27,500 bases of DNA, taken from Chromera velia (taxonomy: Eukaryota > Sar > Chromeraceae). The notes beneath the pieces are model-generated. The model was not told where the DNA came from. It was given only the letters and a program-made list of their open reading frames with translations, and ran no database searches. The position numbers and the translations under genes were made by a program. Location: assembly GCA_018398765.1 (NCBI GenBank), contig JAHBMJ010003557.1, positions 1 through 27,500 on the forward strand, written 5' to 3'. Below are positions 10,520 to 20,441 of the stretch, one piece after another (the first letter of the stretch is position 1; each line of letters starts with the position of its first letter).

Positions 10520-11041
10520 GCAGTGCAAGAAGAGAATTCTGACCATTTTGCTCCCACTTCAAAAGAGAACCAAGCAGCCAATGCAGAGTGTCTGTACCCT
10601 TCCGCCCTCAAAAGCTGGAATCTTCGTTCTTTTTCCTCCGAAATATTATCTCGCCTTGATTTTATGTGCGGGTGTTCTTCCTTCCTTCCTTCCTTCCTTC
10701 CTTCCTTTGTCAGTTAGATGTTTTGCTGTTTGTCTGCGGCCCTCCCTGTCTCTCCCTCCTACTTTGTGTGCGTGTTCCCTTGTATGTATGTATTTTTGTA
10801 CTGCAATGTGCATGCGTGTGCCTTTCCCTCTTGCTTTCTTCCTCCCCTGTCTGCCTGGCTATACAAAAGACCTGCAGACCTCTCGAGATGGAGCAGGAGG
10901 ACGTGGAGGAGTGCCACTGCGCTTTGCTGAGATGCAAGTACCTGGAGGGAACAGAATTAAAGAGGAGGGCGGGCAAAGACCCCATGCAGGACGATCATGC
11001 ATCAGACTCCGCATACGAGAATCCATCCAACGGCATCGCAG
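10520..11041 (+). other. Plus-strand exon-like pair, unassigned
   Basis: A strong acceptor (CATTTTTTGTTTGCAG, AG at 10518-10519) opens a frame reading AVQEENSDHFAPTSKENQA. About 200 bases of pyrimidine-rich sequence follow, including a CTTC microsatellite at 10678-10706. A second acceptor (CCTGCAG, AG at 10876-10877) leads into MEQEDVEECHCALLRC (ATG at 10888). That frame ends at a possible donor at 11042 (G|GTTGAG) or a stop at 11044-11046. The strand asymmetry, pyrimidine-rich then purine-rich, is what a plus-strand intron and exon should show. The location is between minus-strand coding exons, so this would be a nested or overlapping gene. I recognise no domain. Confidence 0.32.
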
Positions 11042-11506
11042 GTTGAGGAGAGTACAAAGAGATACTAGGGACCGCCTTGTTGTCATTTAAGTCGAAGTGC
11101 GGAGCCGGAAGAAAAAGTCAACGCAGGAAAGCAGGTCTCTCAATCATGACGTGAGAACTACTACGGGACAGGAAAGGAAGAAAGAAGCACAAGGTCCAAA
11201 TCAAATGGGGGCACTAACTCAAGAGACCCACTGACTTGAAGGGGAACGTGTGGGGCTTCCCTCCATCGGCCCCGCCTGAGAATTGAGAAGAAACCACAAA
11301 GGAGAAGAGAACACCAAACGAGCTGATCGATGCGTGAACGAAAAAGAAAAACTTGAAGAGAAGAAAAGCCCCTTCATTTTCATCGCCCTTTCCTGACAAA
11401 AACAGCACTGCAAAAAAAAAAAATCAGAAGGGCCCCATAAAGAAAAAAAGAAGGATGGAGATTTCGACAAAACCCGACAGTCCACTTTGAAGTCTATCCC
11501 ACTAAC

Positions 11507-14500
11507 TCAACAAAGCACAGCCATTGGGTTTTGCAAAGAGGAAGGAAGGAAAAGAACGAATTGCAAAACAGACATTGAATACATGAATCTATCAGAGGTC
11601 GAGTCGATTTCCGACCCAGCCCACCTAAGCAGCCTTCTCATTTCCGTGATGCACTTCGTATAGGAGTACTTGTCACCCTCTTCCGTCCCACCGTCTCCTC
11701 GGTGCACCTCCTCCCAGGCAGTCAACAAATCTTCATATTCTCTCTGCTCAGGCTGACGCACGCCTCTCTGTACACTCTCTCCAGCCAGTGATCCCCCCGC
11801 CTGTGCGTGAGAAGACACGGCGGGCAACATGTCTCTTCCAGACGATTCTATTTTTCCTCCATTTTCCTTTTCCTCTTCAGCACCATCTCCTTTCTCCTCT
11901 TTCAATTTCAATTCCCGACAGTGTTCTCGTCCCAGCTCCCCTTGCGACTGCTGCTCAGCAATCGCGAGCTCCCTCGACAGCCTCTCAATTACTGCTTGCT
12001 GCACTGCCATCTGAGACGCGAAGGACATAGCAGCTGCCTCCGCCGTCTCTGTTTCCCAGCCCCCATTGCGGCCTCCCGCCCCGGTCAGCCGAATCACAGC
12101 CTCGGCAGCCTGCAGCCTCTCTCGAAGCGAAGCGCTCTGCACACACGCAATACAGAAGACGAAGTGAAAATGCATGCACGGACTAAGTGCGAGGCCAAGT
12201 GAGTGCAACACCCACAGAATAGGCGCAACCTGTTCGACTTCACCTACACAGACAGAGACCCAAATTTGCACGACGTTTGAATCTGTTTATGGAGTTAGAA
12301 AGAAAGAGAACGGATGAGATGTTGGGTGCAGACAACCAGTCCATCTGTTACATCCCCTCCCTGTACAAACCTCTTTTTGTTTCCTCTGCATTTCTTCCCT
12401 TTGGAGAAGCAGCACCCCGACCCAAAACACCTCAGCTGCCTCTCTCTCGAGACCGAGGGACAGATTTCCCCGCTGCAGTAAACACAAAGACGGAAAAACA
12501 AAATAATAGACAGAAAGATTTCATATCCGGGCAGGACACCATTCTGTTTAAAACGAATGCATCACACGGATGTCTTCTGTCAGGAAATGAGGCGCTCCGG
12601 TCATATTCTTCATTCCCGTTTTCTTCTTTCCTTCCTTCCTGACCTCCGTCCTTCCTTCTTGCACTGTCGCAATTCGTTCCTATTCCTTCAGACCCTGCCC
12701 TGAAAGTCAAAACACACACCCATGCAGACAGCAAACAGTCCGCACGCAAACTCTCTCTGCAAACCCCATGCCCCCCTTGGCCATTACCTTGTTTCCATAC
12801 GAAAAGGAGACGTTCGTTAAGTGCGCTTCTTTACCTTGCTTTCGTCTGTCCTTGCGAGCATCCGTAGAAAAACGTGCCCTTTTGACGGACCTACCTACCT
12901 ACCTACCTACCTACCTACCTGGTTTTGTTCTGAAAGTTCGTCCGTCTCTTCCTCCTCTCCTCTGCCTAGACTTAGTTTCTCCCCCTCCATCCTGTCCTGT
13001 TTCTCCAGAACTGATGATGGAATCTGCTGGGCGTCTCCAACTTTCCCTCTCAACACCCTCCCGACGCTTTGACTTGCAGAGACACCACCTGGCACCCCTC
13101 TCTCTGCAGGCTCCTGTACAACACCGCGGGCAAAAGAAAGGGCAGCTGCCACGCGTTCTGGAAGAGCACGCCGAGGCTTGAGGTCCTCTTCCTCTGCAAA
13201 GAAAACCTCTCCCACGGATGGTAATTGGAATAAGAACGCAAGGACGGAGACTGCACAGCTCTTACTTGATTTTTTCACTTGCAGCCGACCTCAGAGGCTG
13301 GCTGCTATCCCAGTAACAGACTGACAAATAGACATTGAGGAAGAGAAAAAACAAGAAACCTTCTCAGGAAAAGGGGACAGAAAAGAGGCAGAGCGACAGA
13401 CCGGCAGAGTCCCCTCCGGTCATGTCACCAAGAGCTGAAGCGACAAGAGTGGCCAACGGGTCGCAAACCGCATTCCTTTCCGTCAGAAGTCTGGCGCATA
13501 GTTGCCTCAGAAGACCTGAAGAATCGATCGAGACACCACAATTAAAGACACAAAGGTTCACGCGTCTGACAACAGTAGCAGATTCCTTCTGGTCTAAAAA
13601 GAGGCCCTATGCAGGAGAGGTTCAGGGTGCCTCGGTTTTTGTTTCAGAGCAAAGAGGTGTGCGAAAAGAAGTTTCAAAAGGAGGGGAAGAAGAGAGGCAT
13701 GGAAGAAGAAGAATGTCTTGAGAAACAAGAGGAAGAGGAGAGAGGGTTGAATCAATTTACGCGAAAACAATGTGGGCAGTAGATGCGAGTGAGGACCGAC
13801 CAATGAGCAGACAAAGAAAATCACAGACCGGAGGAAGCGACAGTATGAATGAATTAATCACTATTTTTCTAGCTGAGTGTCTGACCTGAGTGCATTTGTT
13901 CAGAAAGAATCCCAAAGGCTCTCGGGTCTGCAGAGAGTTTCTCGACCAGCCGACTCAGCTGCATGAAGAGGAAGAGGAAGAGGAAGAGGAAGAGGAAGAG
14001 GAAGAGGAAGAGGAAGGAAGCACGATCCATTGAGCAGAAAAAGACGAGTGGGTTCTCCTTCTTTTTGAAAGGCTTGCCAGGCACTGGGGGCGATGGAAAA
14101 AGTGTGTGTACGTGTGTGTGTGGGTGTATGCGGGTGTGTTCTCTCTCTCCTTTTCTCCTTCTGCAGATGTGCGTGCACACGCCCACGCGCTTGCGTCTCT
14201 TTCTGATCTTTCAGTTCCTATCTCTTCCTAACCTCTTCATCGTCAAGTCTCTGCTTGAGGCATCGCCCCCCCTTCCGGCGGAATGATTCTGCCCGTCGCT
14301 CCTTCTCTCGAAGGCTTGACAAGTCGACGCCAGCCTGCATGCATTCATGGCATCGTCAATTGAAGGCATTCGTGAGAGGCAAATTGAAGGACCCGAGTTT
14401 CCTTCCAAGATTCAGACTCAACACTGTTCAACCAAGCATGCATCTGCCAAAAAGTCCGGCAGGGGCTTTCTGCATTTTCTTCCTTTTTGGTTTATGAACC

Positions 14501-15344
14501 CATTTTTTCTTCTCTTCTTTCGGCAGCTGGATCGAGAAGAACAGAGAGGAGAGAAGAGAGAGATCGTTTTTTGAAGATCTAAGAGGAGCAGAACAGGCCA
14601 TGCACAACGAAATGCATCAATTAGCTCGGAAACGAACAAAACGGGATTTGATCGCGAAAGGTACACCTACATAGAGCAGGGGGGACAACGCGACAAAAAT
14701 GGACGTCTCGAATGGGGACGGCCTTCACCGAGATAAGGCAAGTGCGCATCCAATGTAGGGAGCAGTGAACTCCTTTTGCATGTTTTATGTATCGGACACA
14801 TTTGGAACCTAAGATGCACTTCACAGGTCCTCAATCACGAAGAACTGAAATGCAGCACACCATTTACAAAAGTAGGCAGAGTCCCTTTGAGAAAGCTTGT
14901 CTGGCGACTTCCTGCCTATGCATACACACACCCTGCCTGTCTTCCCGTCCGATTGCTTCTCCTATCTGTTTGCCTGCCTGCCTGTCTGTTCCAGGATGCA
15001 TACATGGTTTGAGTCCTTCGTGAGCCGACCTGCAGCAGGAGGTCCTCCCTCACCCGGACCTTCTCTTCCATAACCTCTAGCTGAGCCCGGAGACCAACCA
15101 CCTCCTCCAGACTGCTCGACGTGCAGCCTGAGGCGGGAGACTTGGAGGCTGATGCAGAAGAAGACACGAGCTTGGACGTGGAAGATGCGAGTGGTTCCTT
15201 TGGAGGTACCTTCTTGGTCTTCATTTCCTCCTGCACATTCACTCACTCATGCAACCCCTTGAGAGTTTGACATCACGGCTTTTTGTGCTTTTGAACTTCT
15301 TCTTTTTCGACGCCTCCTTCCACCCGCACATTCCCTTTGGACAT
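11507..15344 (-). CDS. Coiled-coil protein, 7-exon model
   Basis: Exons on the minus strand: 15344-15297, 15230-15030, 14334-14233, 13958-13886, 13193-12919, 12472-12371, 12136-11507. Phases join throughout and give 1431 nt, 476 residues, stopping at 11507. An in-frame TGA lies upstream of the ATG at 15344, but the first donor (GTTCAA) is weak, so the start is uncertain. A candidate alternative 5' exon lies at 16364-16071. The content is mainly charged coiled coil: LEEVVGLRAQLEVMEEKVRV, LSSLREKERRAESFRR, LKQRLDDEE, LSRLVEKLSADPRAFGILSE, SASLRERLQAAEAVIRL and VIERLSRELAIAEQQ, with Ser- and Gly-rich linkers. There is no enzyme motif or membrane segment. A structural or scaffold role is inferred. 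The last exon could instead be spliced (for example at 11708) to the exons at 10435-8840, making one longer protein. Confidence 0.6.
12893..12920. repeat. ACCT tetranucleotide repeat at a splice donor
   Basis: Seven ACCT units. Read on the minus strand this is (AGGT)n, and its first unit supplies the donor CAG|GTAGGT of the exon ending at 12919. Confidence 0.85.
13964..14018. repeat. GAGGAA hexanucleotide repeat serving as polypyrimidine tract
   Basis: About nine GAGGAA-type units. On the minus strand this is (TTCCTC)n directly followed by TTCATGCAG, the acceptor of the exon starting at 13958. The repeat appears to be the polypyrimidine tract itself. Confidence 0.85.
14527..14660 (+). other. 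Plus-strand exon-like segment inside a minus-strand intron
   Basis: The acceptor TTCTCTTCTTTCGGCAG ends at 14526 and the donor AAAG|GTACAC begins at 14661. Between them one frame (phase 2 in) is open for 44 codons and reads like a coiled coil: WIEKNREERRERSFFEDL, AEQAMHNEMHQLARKR. An ATG at 14347 starts a short frame whose possible donor at 14454 (AA|GTCCGG) is in the right phase to join it, giving a two-exon start. The minus-strand gene has well-supported exons on both sides (14334 and 15030), so this would be an antisense or nested gene. Alternatively it is chance, since purine-rich DNA encodes K/E/R-rich peptides. Confidence 0.33.
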
Positions 15345-15404
15345 GTCAGCCCGGTGCCAGACTCAGTTTGTGCGGTCTCACATTCATCTGCTGTTATGTA
15401 GTTC

Positions 15405-15503
15405 TGTCTGTATGTATGGATGTGTGTGAGTGTGTGTGTCTACATGTCTATGTATCTGTATGTCTGTATATCTGTCTGTCTGTATGTATGTATGTGTGTG
15501 TGA

Positions 15504-15587
<84 letters not shown>

Positions 15588-15597
15588 AAGAGTCGGT
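15405..15597. repeat. Compound TCTG/TATG/TG/GA microsatellite
   Basis: TG-rich and TATG/TCTG units lead into (TG)n, then (GA)n and GAGAGAAA units ending near 15597. All six frames here give low-complexity peptides only. Confidence 0.9.
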
Positions 15598-16070
15598 ATG
15601 TATGCATTCCTCAAGAAAAGCAAGTACATATACATTCCTTCCGCCATTTGTCTGCTTTTCTGTCGATGCTCTACGCTTTCCTTGCATGTGCAGAGCTTTA
15701 TCCCTTGGTTCCTGCCTGTCATGCTCTATGCCACAAATGCATGCATGCGGTCCCACTCGTCCACCTTACCCCGCCCCTACGGCTTGCATCCCGCGCCTTT
15801 CCCTCATGCATTCCCCCCTTTCCAACACTGTCAGTATCACCCTTCTCTTTTGTCCTTTCCCTGTCGTTTCCATTGTCATCCTCAGCGGCCGTCCACGCCA
15901 ACGACCACGAGCCACAGCACAAGTGAGAGCATAAGTGTGTAGACGGGAACGCCGTTGGCATGGAGAATGAAGGACGGGACGGCACATACAGGCAATCCAA
16001 TCCGATGTTTTCTGAAGCCAGAGAAGAGCAGCGATTCCAAAAATGATTTGAACCCGCAGACCCCGAGCGC

Positions 16071-16364
16071 TCACAGACTCGCGGGGATGAAATAAATTAT
16101 CGAATGTGCGTGATCATGCATGCTTCTGAGAGGATAGTGTTGCCGGACCTCAGTCTGTTTCTTCGGGTTTTCTCCGACAGCGGGCACGAGGCCGTCAAAC
16201 TTTGGGGGGGCATCGCCAGACGGACTGAGTGCTGAGGGTGACGCGCTTCCGAATCGCTCAAGAAGTTTTTCCTTCGTTGTCCTGCTCTTTATTTTCAGTC
16301 CTTCCGCGTCTTCGCCCCCACCCCGTCCTTTCTCACACGCTCCGTCCATAACTCGATGCCTCAA
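16071..16364 (-). CDS. Small hypothetical ORF or 5' exon of the minus-strand coiled-coil gene
   Basis: This is a frame of 97 codons with Met at residue 1 and again at residue 6 (16349). It reads CEKGRGGGEDAEGLKIKSRT, KEKLLERFGSASPSALSPSG, then PPKFDGLVPAVGENPKKQTE. Composition is basic, Ser/Pro-rich and unlike the microsatellites around it. A possible donor after KKQTE (GAG|GTCCGG, phase 0) would fit in phase to the exon starting at 15230 of the downstream minus-strand gene, giving it a different N-terminus. No domain is recognised. Confidence 0.35.
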   Translation of the reverse strand: MRHRVMDGACEKGRGGGEDAEGLKIKSRTTKEKLLERFGSASPSALSPSGDAPPKFDGLVPAVGENPKKQTEVRQHYPLRSMHDHAHSIIYFIPASL

Positions 16365-16479
16365 ATCTTCTGTTCCATTTTTTCGGGCACTCTCGTTCTG
16401 ACCGAAAAGCTGCGAATCTCACACTGTGATCGAGCAGCAAAGGTCTGGCAGAAAATGCTCCAGTCATGTTGAATCTGAG

Positions 16480-16660
16480 CTGCAATGCATGATGCAGGTT
16501 GCGATTGCATGCATGCATGTTTACGCGTGCAACCTGCATGAGTCGGTCCGTTAATTGCATGCATGGATTTCCCCTGCGGCGGCCCGCGGCCATGCATACG
16601 GATGCGAATGTCCACGCGGCCGCGGCCGCGCGGCCGCGGCCGCGCGCATGCATGGGTGAG
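16480..16660. promoter_or_regulatory. TGCATGCA cluster and GC palindrome upstream of glycosyltransferase gene
   Basis: Several GCATGCATG words occur at about 16503-16519, 16556-16565 and 16646-16653. Between them, 16615-16644 is a perfect 30-base GC palindrome built of CGCGGCCG units. The glycosyltransferase ATG lies about 210 bases downstream. TGCATGCA is a known recognition word of an ApiAP2 factor in Plasmodium, and TGCATGC is a promoter motif in Toxoplasma. A promoter role here is inference. Confidence 0.5.
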
Positions 16661-16861
16661 ACATCGTCAGCTAGTTAATTAGATGTCATGACAATATGTC
16701 ATGCAGATCCACTGTGATGCCAGCATCATGCCAGCTAGCTCACCTTTGTCATGCATTGCTCCGGATAGACCCTCTTCCAGGCCTCTGTGACCCTCTCTAG
16801 CTGCCAGACTTGAATGGATCAAGCAGGGGTTCGTCAATGAGTAGCTTCTACGGTTGCAGAC

Positions 16862-18091
16862 ATGACCAGAAAAAGTGTGCTCCAAGATCTGCTTGGCCGT
16901 CTCCTTTCTCTGTGCAGACGAAAACAATGCAATTTAGTCTCCAAGAAGTTTCGACAGTGTCCCCAGAAATGCTTTGAGTGTGCTTTCCGTCATTGGGTGA
17001 TTGTGCTGATCGTCATCCCTTCGCTTGTTGTCTTGTTTCGGTGGTGGGTCTTTTTGACGTCACCAACGAGATACGAGGACTGGGTGCCTACTTACTTTGT
17101 GTGGAACCGGGGAATGGCCCTGGAAGCGGATGTGCACTTCGATGAGCACTATGACCCTCGACCGGATTTTCAAAGTGTATTTAGACGTATGCAATCCCCT
17201 CCTCTCTTCTACGTCTTTCCGTTGAAACTTTCATGGTTTGCCCGGGAAATCCTCCCCCGTCTCGAGAGGCCGATCATTCTCCTCAGCGCGGGGCATTTAG
17301 GGATGGTCCCTACTGAGTTCCTCCTCCCAAGCGAGACGGAACAAATTCTAAGACACCCCAAGATCATCAGATGGTGGGCACAAAATTCAGAACACCCTGA
17401 AATCACCAACGTTCCCATCGGAGTCGATTTTGCCTCAAGAGCATCTGGGCCTGGTTGGTTTCGGTCCGTGCGTTTGGATCGCTATCTTTTGTACAACGTC
17501 TTCACGAATCCCTTTGAACCCGTTGCCCTTCCCTTCCAGCAGGAGGCAGAGCTGCAGGAGCTACTGAAGACCTTGAAGCCGACTGGTGAACGACAGTTGG
17601 GTGTGTATGCAGATTTTCATTTCCAAGTGAGGACGCGTAGAAAATTTCGTTCCCTTGTCCGTACCTCGAGGCCTTTCTACAACGAGACGGAGGCCCAGAG
17701 TCTTCCTCGCACGCCTGAGCGCGAGGAAATTTTCGAACTCATACAGAACAATCCCCTCGTTCACATCACAAAAGGAAGGCTGCCGAGGTTGAAAACATGG
17801 AAAGAGAAGGGACAGTTTGCGTTTGAGATCTCCCCCCCCGGGTTCGGCCTCGACTGCCATCGCACATGGGAGGCCCTCGTGTTGGGTTTGATTGTTTTGG
17901 TTCCTGAGTCTGCGATTGACGATGTGTTTGAGTCTCTGCCCGTGGTGTTTGTGAAAAATTGGACGACAGAACTGACGGAAGAGAACCTGCGCAGGTGGAG
18001 AGATAAACATGCCAACGCATTTCATAATCCCGAAGTTAGAGAACGATTGAAACTCCAATGGTGGATCCATCGAATGAGAACAGAAACATAA
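16862..18091 (+). CDS. Exostosin-like type II membrane glycosyltransferase, single exon
   Basis: The 409-residue protein has a basic cytosolic N-terminus (1-43, several Cys), one membrane segment at about 45-65 (WVIVLIVIPSLVVLF) and a lumenal domain, the normal layout of Golgi glycosyltransferases. The C-terminal block SPPGFGLDCHRTWEAL (324-339), then LGLIVLVPES and SLPVVFVKNW (359-367), is the hallmark of exostosin/GT47-like enzymes, whose family pattern is SPxGxGxDCHRxWEAL..G.IPIV, which contacts the sugar nucleotide. Earlier, IIRWWAQN (168-175) and VPIGVDF (184-190) match blocks often seen in the same group. The sugar and acceptor cannot be told. There are no introns, in contrast to most neighbours. 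The start was chosen as the first ATG giving the anchor. Its upstream region holds the TGCATGCA cluster. Confidence 0.83.
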   Translation: MTRKSVLQDLLGRLLSLCRRKQCNLVSKKFRQCPQKCFECAFRHWVIVLIVIPSLVVLFRWWVFLTSPTRYEDWVPTYFVWNRGMALEADVHFDEHYDPRPDFQSVFRRMQSPPLFYVFPLKLSWFAREILPRLERPIILLSAGHLGMVPTEFLLPSETEQILRHPKIIRWWAQNSEHPEITNVPIGVDFASRASGPGWFRSVRLDRYLLYNVFTNPFEPVALPFQQEAELQELLKTLKPTGERQLGVYADFHFQVRTRRKFRSLVRTSRPFYNETEAQSLPRTPEREEIFELIQNNPLVHITKGRLPRLKTWKEKGQFAFEISPPGFGLDCHRTWEALVLGLIVLVPESAIDDVFESLPVVFVKNWTTELTEENLRRWRDKHANAFHNPEVRERLKLQWWIHRMRTET

Positions 18092-18184
18092 TTCTAATGT
18101 GTTGATGCATCGGCGTCACCGCGTCGAAGCAATCAATGATGGCAGGCCGATACCCGACAATTCTTACGAATGCTACGATCGCGC

Positions 18185-18326
18185 GCGTGTGTGTATGTGC
18201 ACATGTATGTGTATGTGTTTTTGTGAGTGTGTGTATGTGTATGTGAGTGTGAAAGTGTGTGGGTGTGGGTGTATGTGGGTGTGTACGTGAGTGTGTAAGT
18301 GTGTGTGTGTGTGTGTAAGTGTGTAA

Positions 18327-18360
<34 letters not shown>

Positions 18361-18520
18361 GTGTAAGTATAAGTGTGTAAGTGTGCATGTGTCTGTGTGT
18401 GTGTGTATATATATAAGTGTGAGCCTGAGCCTGAGTGTGAGTGTGATTGAGAGTGAGTGAGTGAGTGAGTGAGTGAGTGTGTGTGTGTGTGTGTGTATGT
18501 GTGTGTGTGTGTGTGTATCA
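18185..18520. repeat. Long TG-rich microsatellite
   Basis: About 330 bases of (TG)n broken by TATG, TAAG and GAGTGAGT units, beginning about 90 bases after the glycosyltransferase stop. Threonine/histidine-rich frames on the minus strand are artefacts of this repeat. Confidence 0.92.
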
Positions 18521-18530
18521 CCCTAATTGG

Positions 18531-19036
18531 CACCCTTAGCTATAGACCCCTATAGGTATTGATGTTTTGCATTGATGTTTCAGTTTTTTTAAAAAAAATT
18601 TCGCGGGCCAATCTAGAACAGCAATCCTATTCAGTCTTAGTCTCTTAGATTCCTAGTTAGATTCTAGGTTAGACTCTCTCCTATATTTTTTCGCATTGCA
18701 CAGCCGGGGTTAGAACCAGAGATCTACTGAATGATGTAGTCTAAGCCACGTTGCACTGAATATAATAGTCTGAATGATGTAAGTAACAGTAAGTTGAAGT
18801 TCTACTGTACTAGCTATATAGCCAGTAGGAGATCCAAGTCGATCGGCTCCGATAATGATCATCCTAGTGATCCTCAGATGTTAATCCGATAATAATAACC
18901 GTAAATCACGGTTATTTATAGTCATTTAACATGATTTAGTGACGAAATTGGCGGGAAGTCGGCGATTCGGCAGTGAACGTACTCGCAAACGTATCGATCA
19001 TAAAGCTAAAAAACAACCTAACGTATGTTAAATAAG
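18531..19036. other. AT-rich repeat-derived region with tRNA-like segment
   Basis: There is no coding frame. On the minus strand about 18765-18700 contains TGGCTTAGACTA followed some 30 bases later by GGTTCTAACCC, resembling the A and B boxes of a tRNA-type internal promoter. The folding is too poor for a real tRNA, so a decayed tRNA-derived SINE is possible. Confidence 0.4.
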
Positions 19037-19044
19037 AATTCATT

Positions 19045-19925
19045 CAGGGTTGCCGATTTTTTTGGCGGTAGACAAGCTTCATTACCGGTAACCGGTAATT
19101 ACTGGCAGAGTTTGCTGGCAGTTGGCAAAGACTTGGCAGAATTCTAACAGTCACTAACACTTTTCAATAACCTAAGTCCTAGGTTATAGGTCAATCAATC
19201 AATCACTTAAGGCTAGACTTAAGGTCAATTCAAAAAGTTAATGCGTCATCTGTAGGGACAGCTATGCGGCCAGTGTGCTTGAAGATGACGCAGGTCGAAG
19301 CGATGGATCCCGTCTTGCACTTGGCGCCCAAAGACAGAGAACCGCTGGCCGCAATGACCACAGCTAGCCTAGATAGATGCACCCGCGCGATTCCAACAAC
19401 GGAAAAAGTCCGCCTCCAAAGAAAGACCCGCCGCTAAAAGCTGATGTCTGAAGCCTCGAAGGGCTTCTGACTCCGGAGACCCAGGGGGGTGGAGATTTAT
19501 CATCTGCAAGCAAGCAGACATGAAAGAATCATAAGTAAATAAGCAAATAGAGACAGGGAAAGCGAGTATATGAACGAAAGGCGGTTAGGCATTTGTAGAG
19601 ACAGGGAGGGCAAGTATGTGAACGAAAGGCAATAGAGATAAGCAGAACACGCTGAAATAGGTCACACAGCTGCTGCGACTCCCTGCGACTGATAGAACTA
19701 GATAGAAAGGGTTGACATACATGGAGCTGAAGGACATAAACGGACACGAAAAAAAAATGTTTTTGAAGGTTGGCGCCGCAGGCATCCGCAGGCGAAATTT
19801 TTTTTGGGGACCCTAATTATTATTTTTTTTTTTTTATCGGTAAAAGGAAGGCAGACTGAGGCCATTACCGGTTACCGGCAATTGCCGGTAGACTAGACCT
19901 GTTACTAACCAGAAAAGCAACCCTG
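19045..19925. mobile_element. Non-autonomous hAT-type DNA transposon, 881 bp
   Basis: The element starts CAGGGTTGC (19045) and ends GCAACCCTG (19925), a 9-base perfect terminal inverted repeat of the CAGNG type. It is flanked on both sides by the identical 8-base target duplication AATTCATT (19037-19044 and 19926-19933). Eight-base duplications with CAGNG ends are the mark of hAT transposons. Sub-terminal inverted motifs are present: ATTACCGGTAACCGGTAAT near 19081 and ATTACCGGTTACCGGCAAT near 19864. No transposase frame is visible, so it needs a helper. It contains a 35-base imperfect direct repeat with 48-base period (19548-19582 and 19596-19630). The intact duplication and ends suggest fairly recent insertion. 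Confidence 0.82.
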
Positions 19926-20441
19926 AATTCATTTACTGAACTTGAAGTCTTGAATCGTATCAAACATTAATTCTGAAATAATCTTTACTGGTAGAATCAA
20001 TAATTCCGTGTACATCTAGGCTTGGCCTGCTGAGGTCTAACCGTGCTGCGGCCCTAAAGGTTAGCCCCACGGCGGTACATTAAACTTTCACGTTTTTAAA
20101 GAGATGTGCGAGACTCCGGGGTTTGAACCATGCAATGATTCTCTGTTCAGTTCCATTGATGTTGGCTGTTATATCCACTGTCATAAGATTCATAGCTCAT
20201 ACAAGACATGCAGACAGCAGACTGATTCTCTTCCTTTCAGTCATTCTTGAATGTTTTCTCCTGCCACCCTCAGCTTCGTGGTTTGGGCGTTTGTCTTTCC
20301 GTATTTCCTTCAATCTCCTCCTGAAACTCTCTGCATGCCTGTCTGTTTATCTGCTCACCTCTTTCTTTTTCTTCCTTGTCGCCTCGTTATTCCGCCGCAT
20401 AGAAGCAGTGCGTCTCTTTCCGGCCTTCTCTTTTTTCGCAG

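Noticed and set aside
12735-12760. Minus-strand acceptor TTTGCAG near 12755 as an additional small exon
   Set aside because: Available donors give the wrong phase for the next exon at 12472, while the direct join 12919 to 12472 is in phase.
13335-13721. Plus-strand 128-codon K/E/R-rich frame as a separate gene
   Set aside because: It lies in a pyrimidine-rich minus-strand intron with no clear plus-strand splice sites or domain. It is kept only as part of the interleaving observation.
18036-18533. 165-codon minus frame rich in His/Thr
   Set aside because: It is a translation of the TG microsatellite following the glycosyltransferase gene.
20100-20140. tRNA gene suggested by a T-loop-like GGTTCAAACCCC (minus strand)
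   Set aside because: No A box, acceptor stem or anticodon arm can be folded at the right distance.
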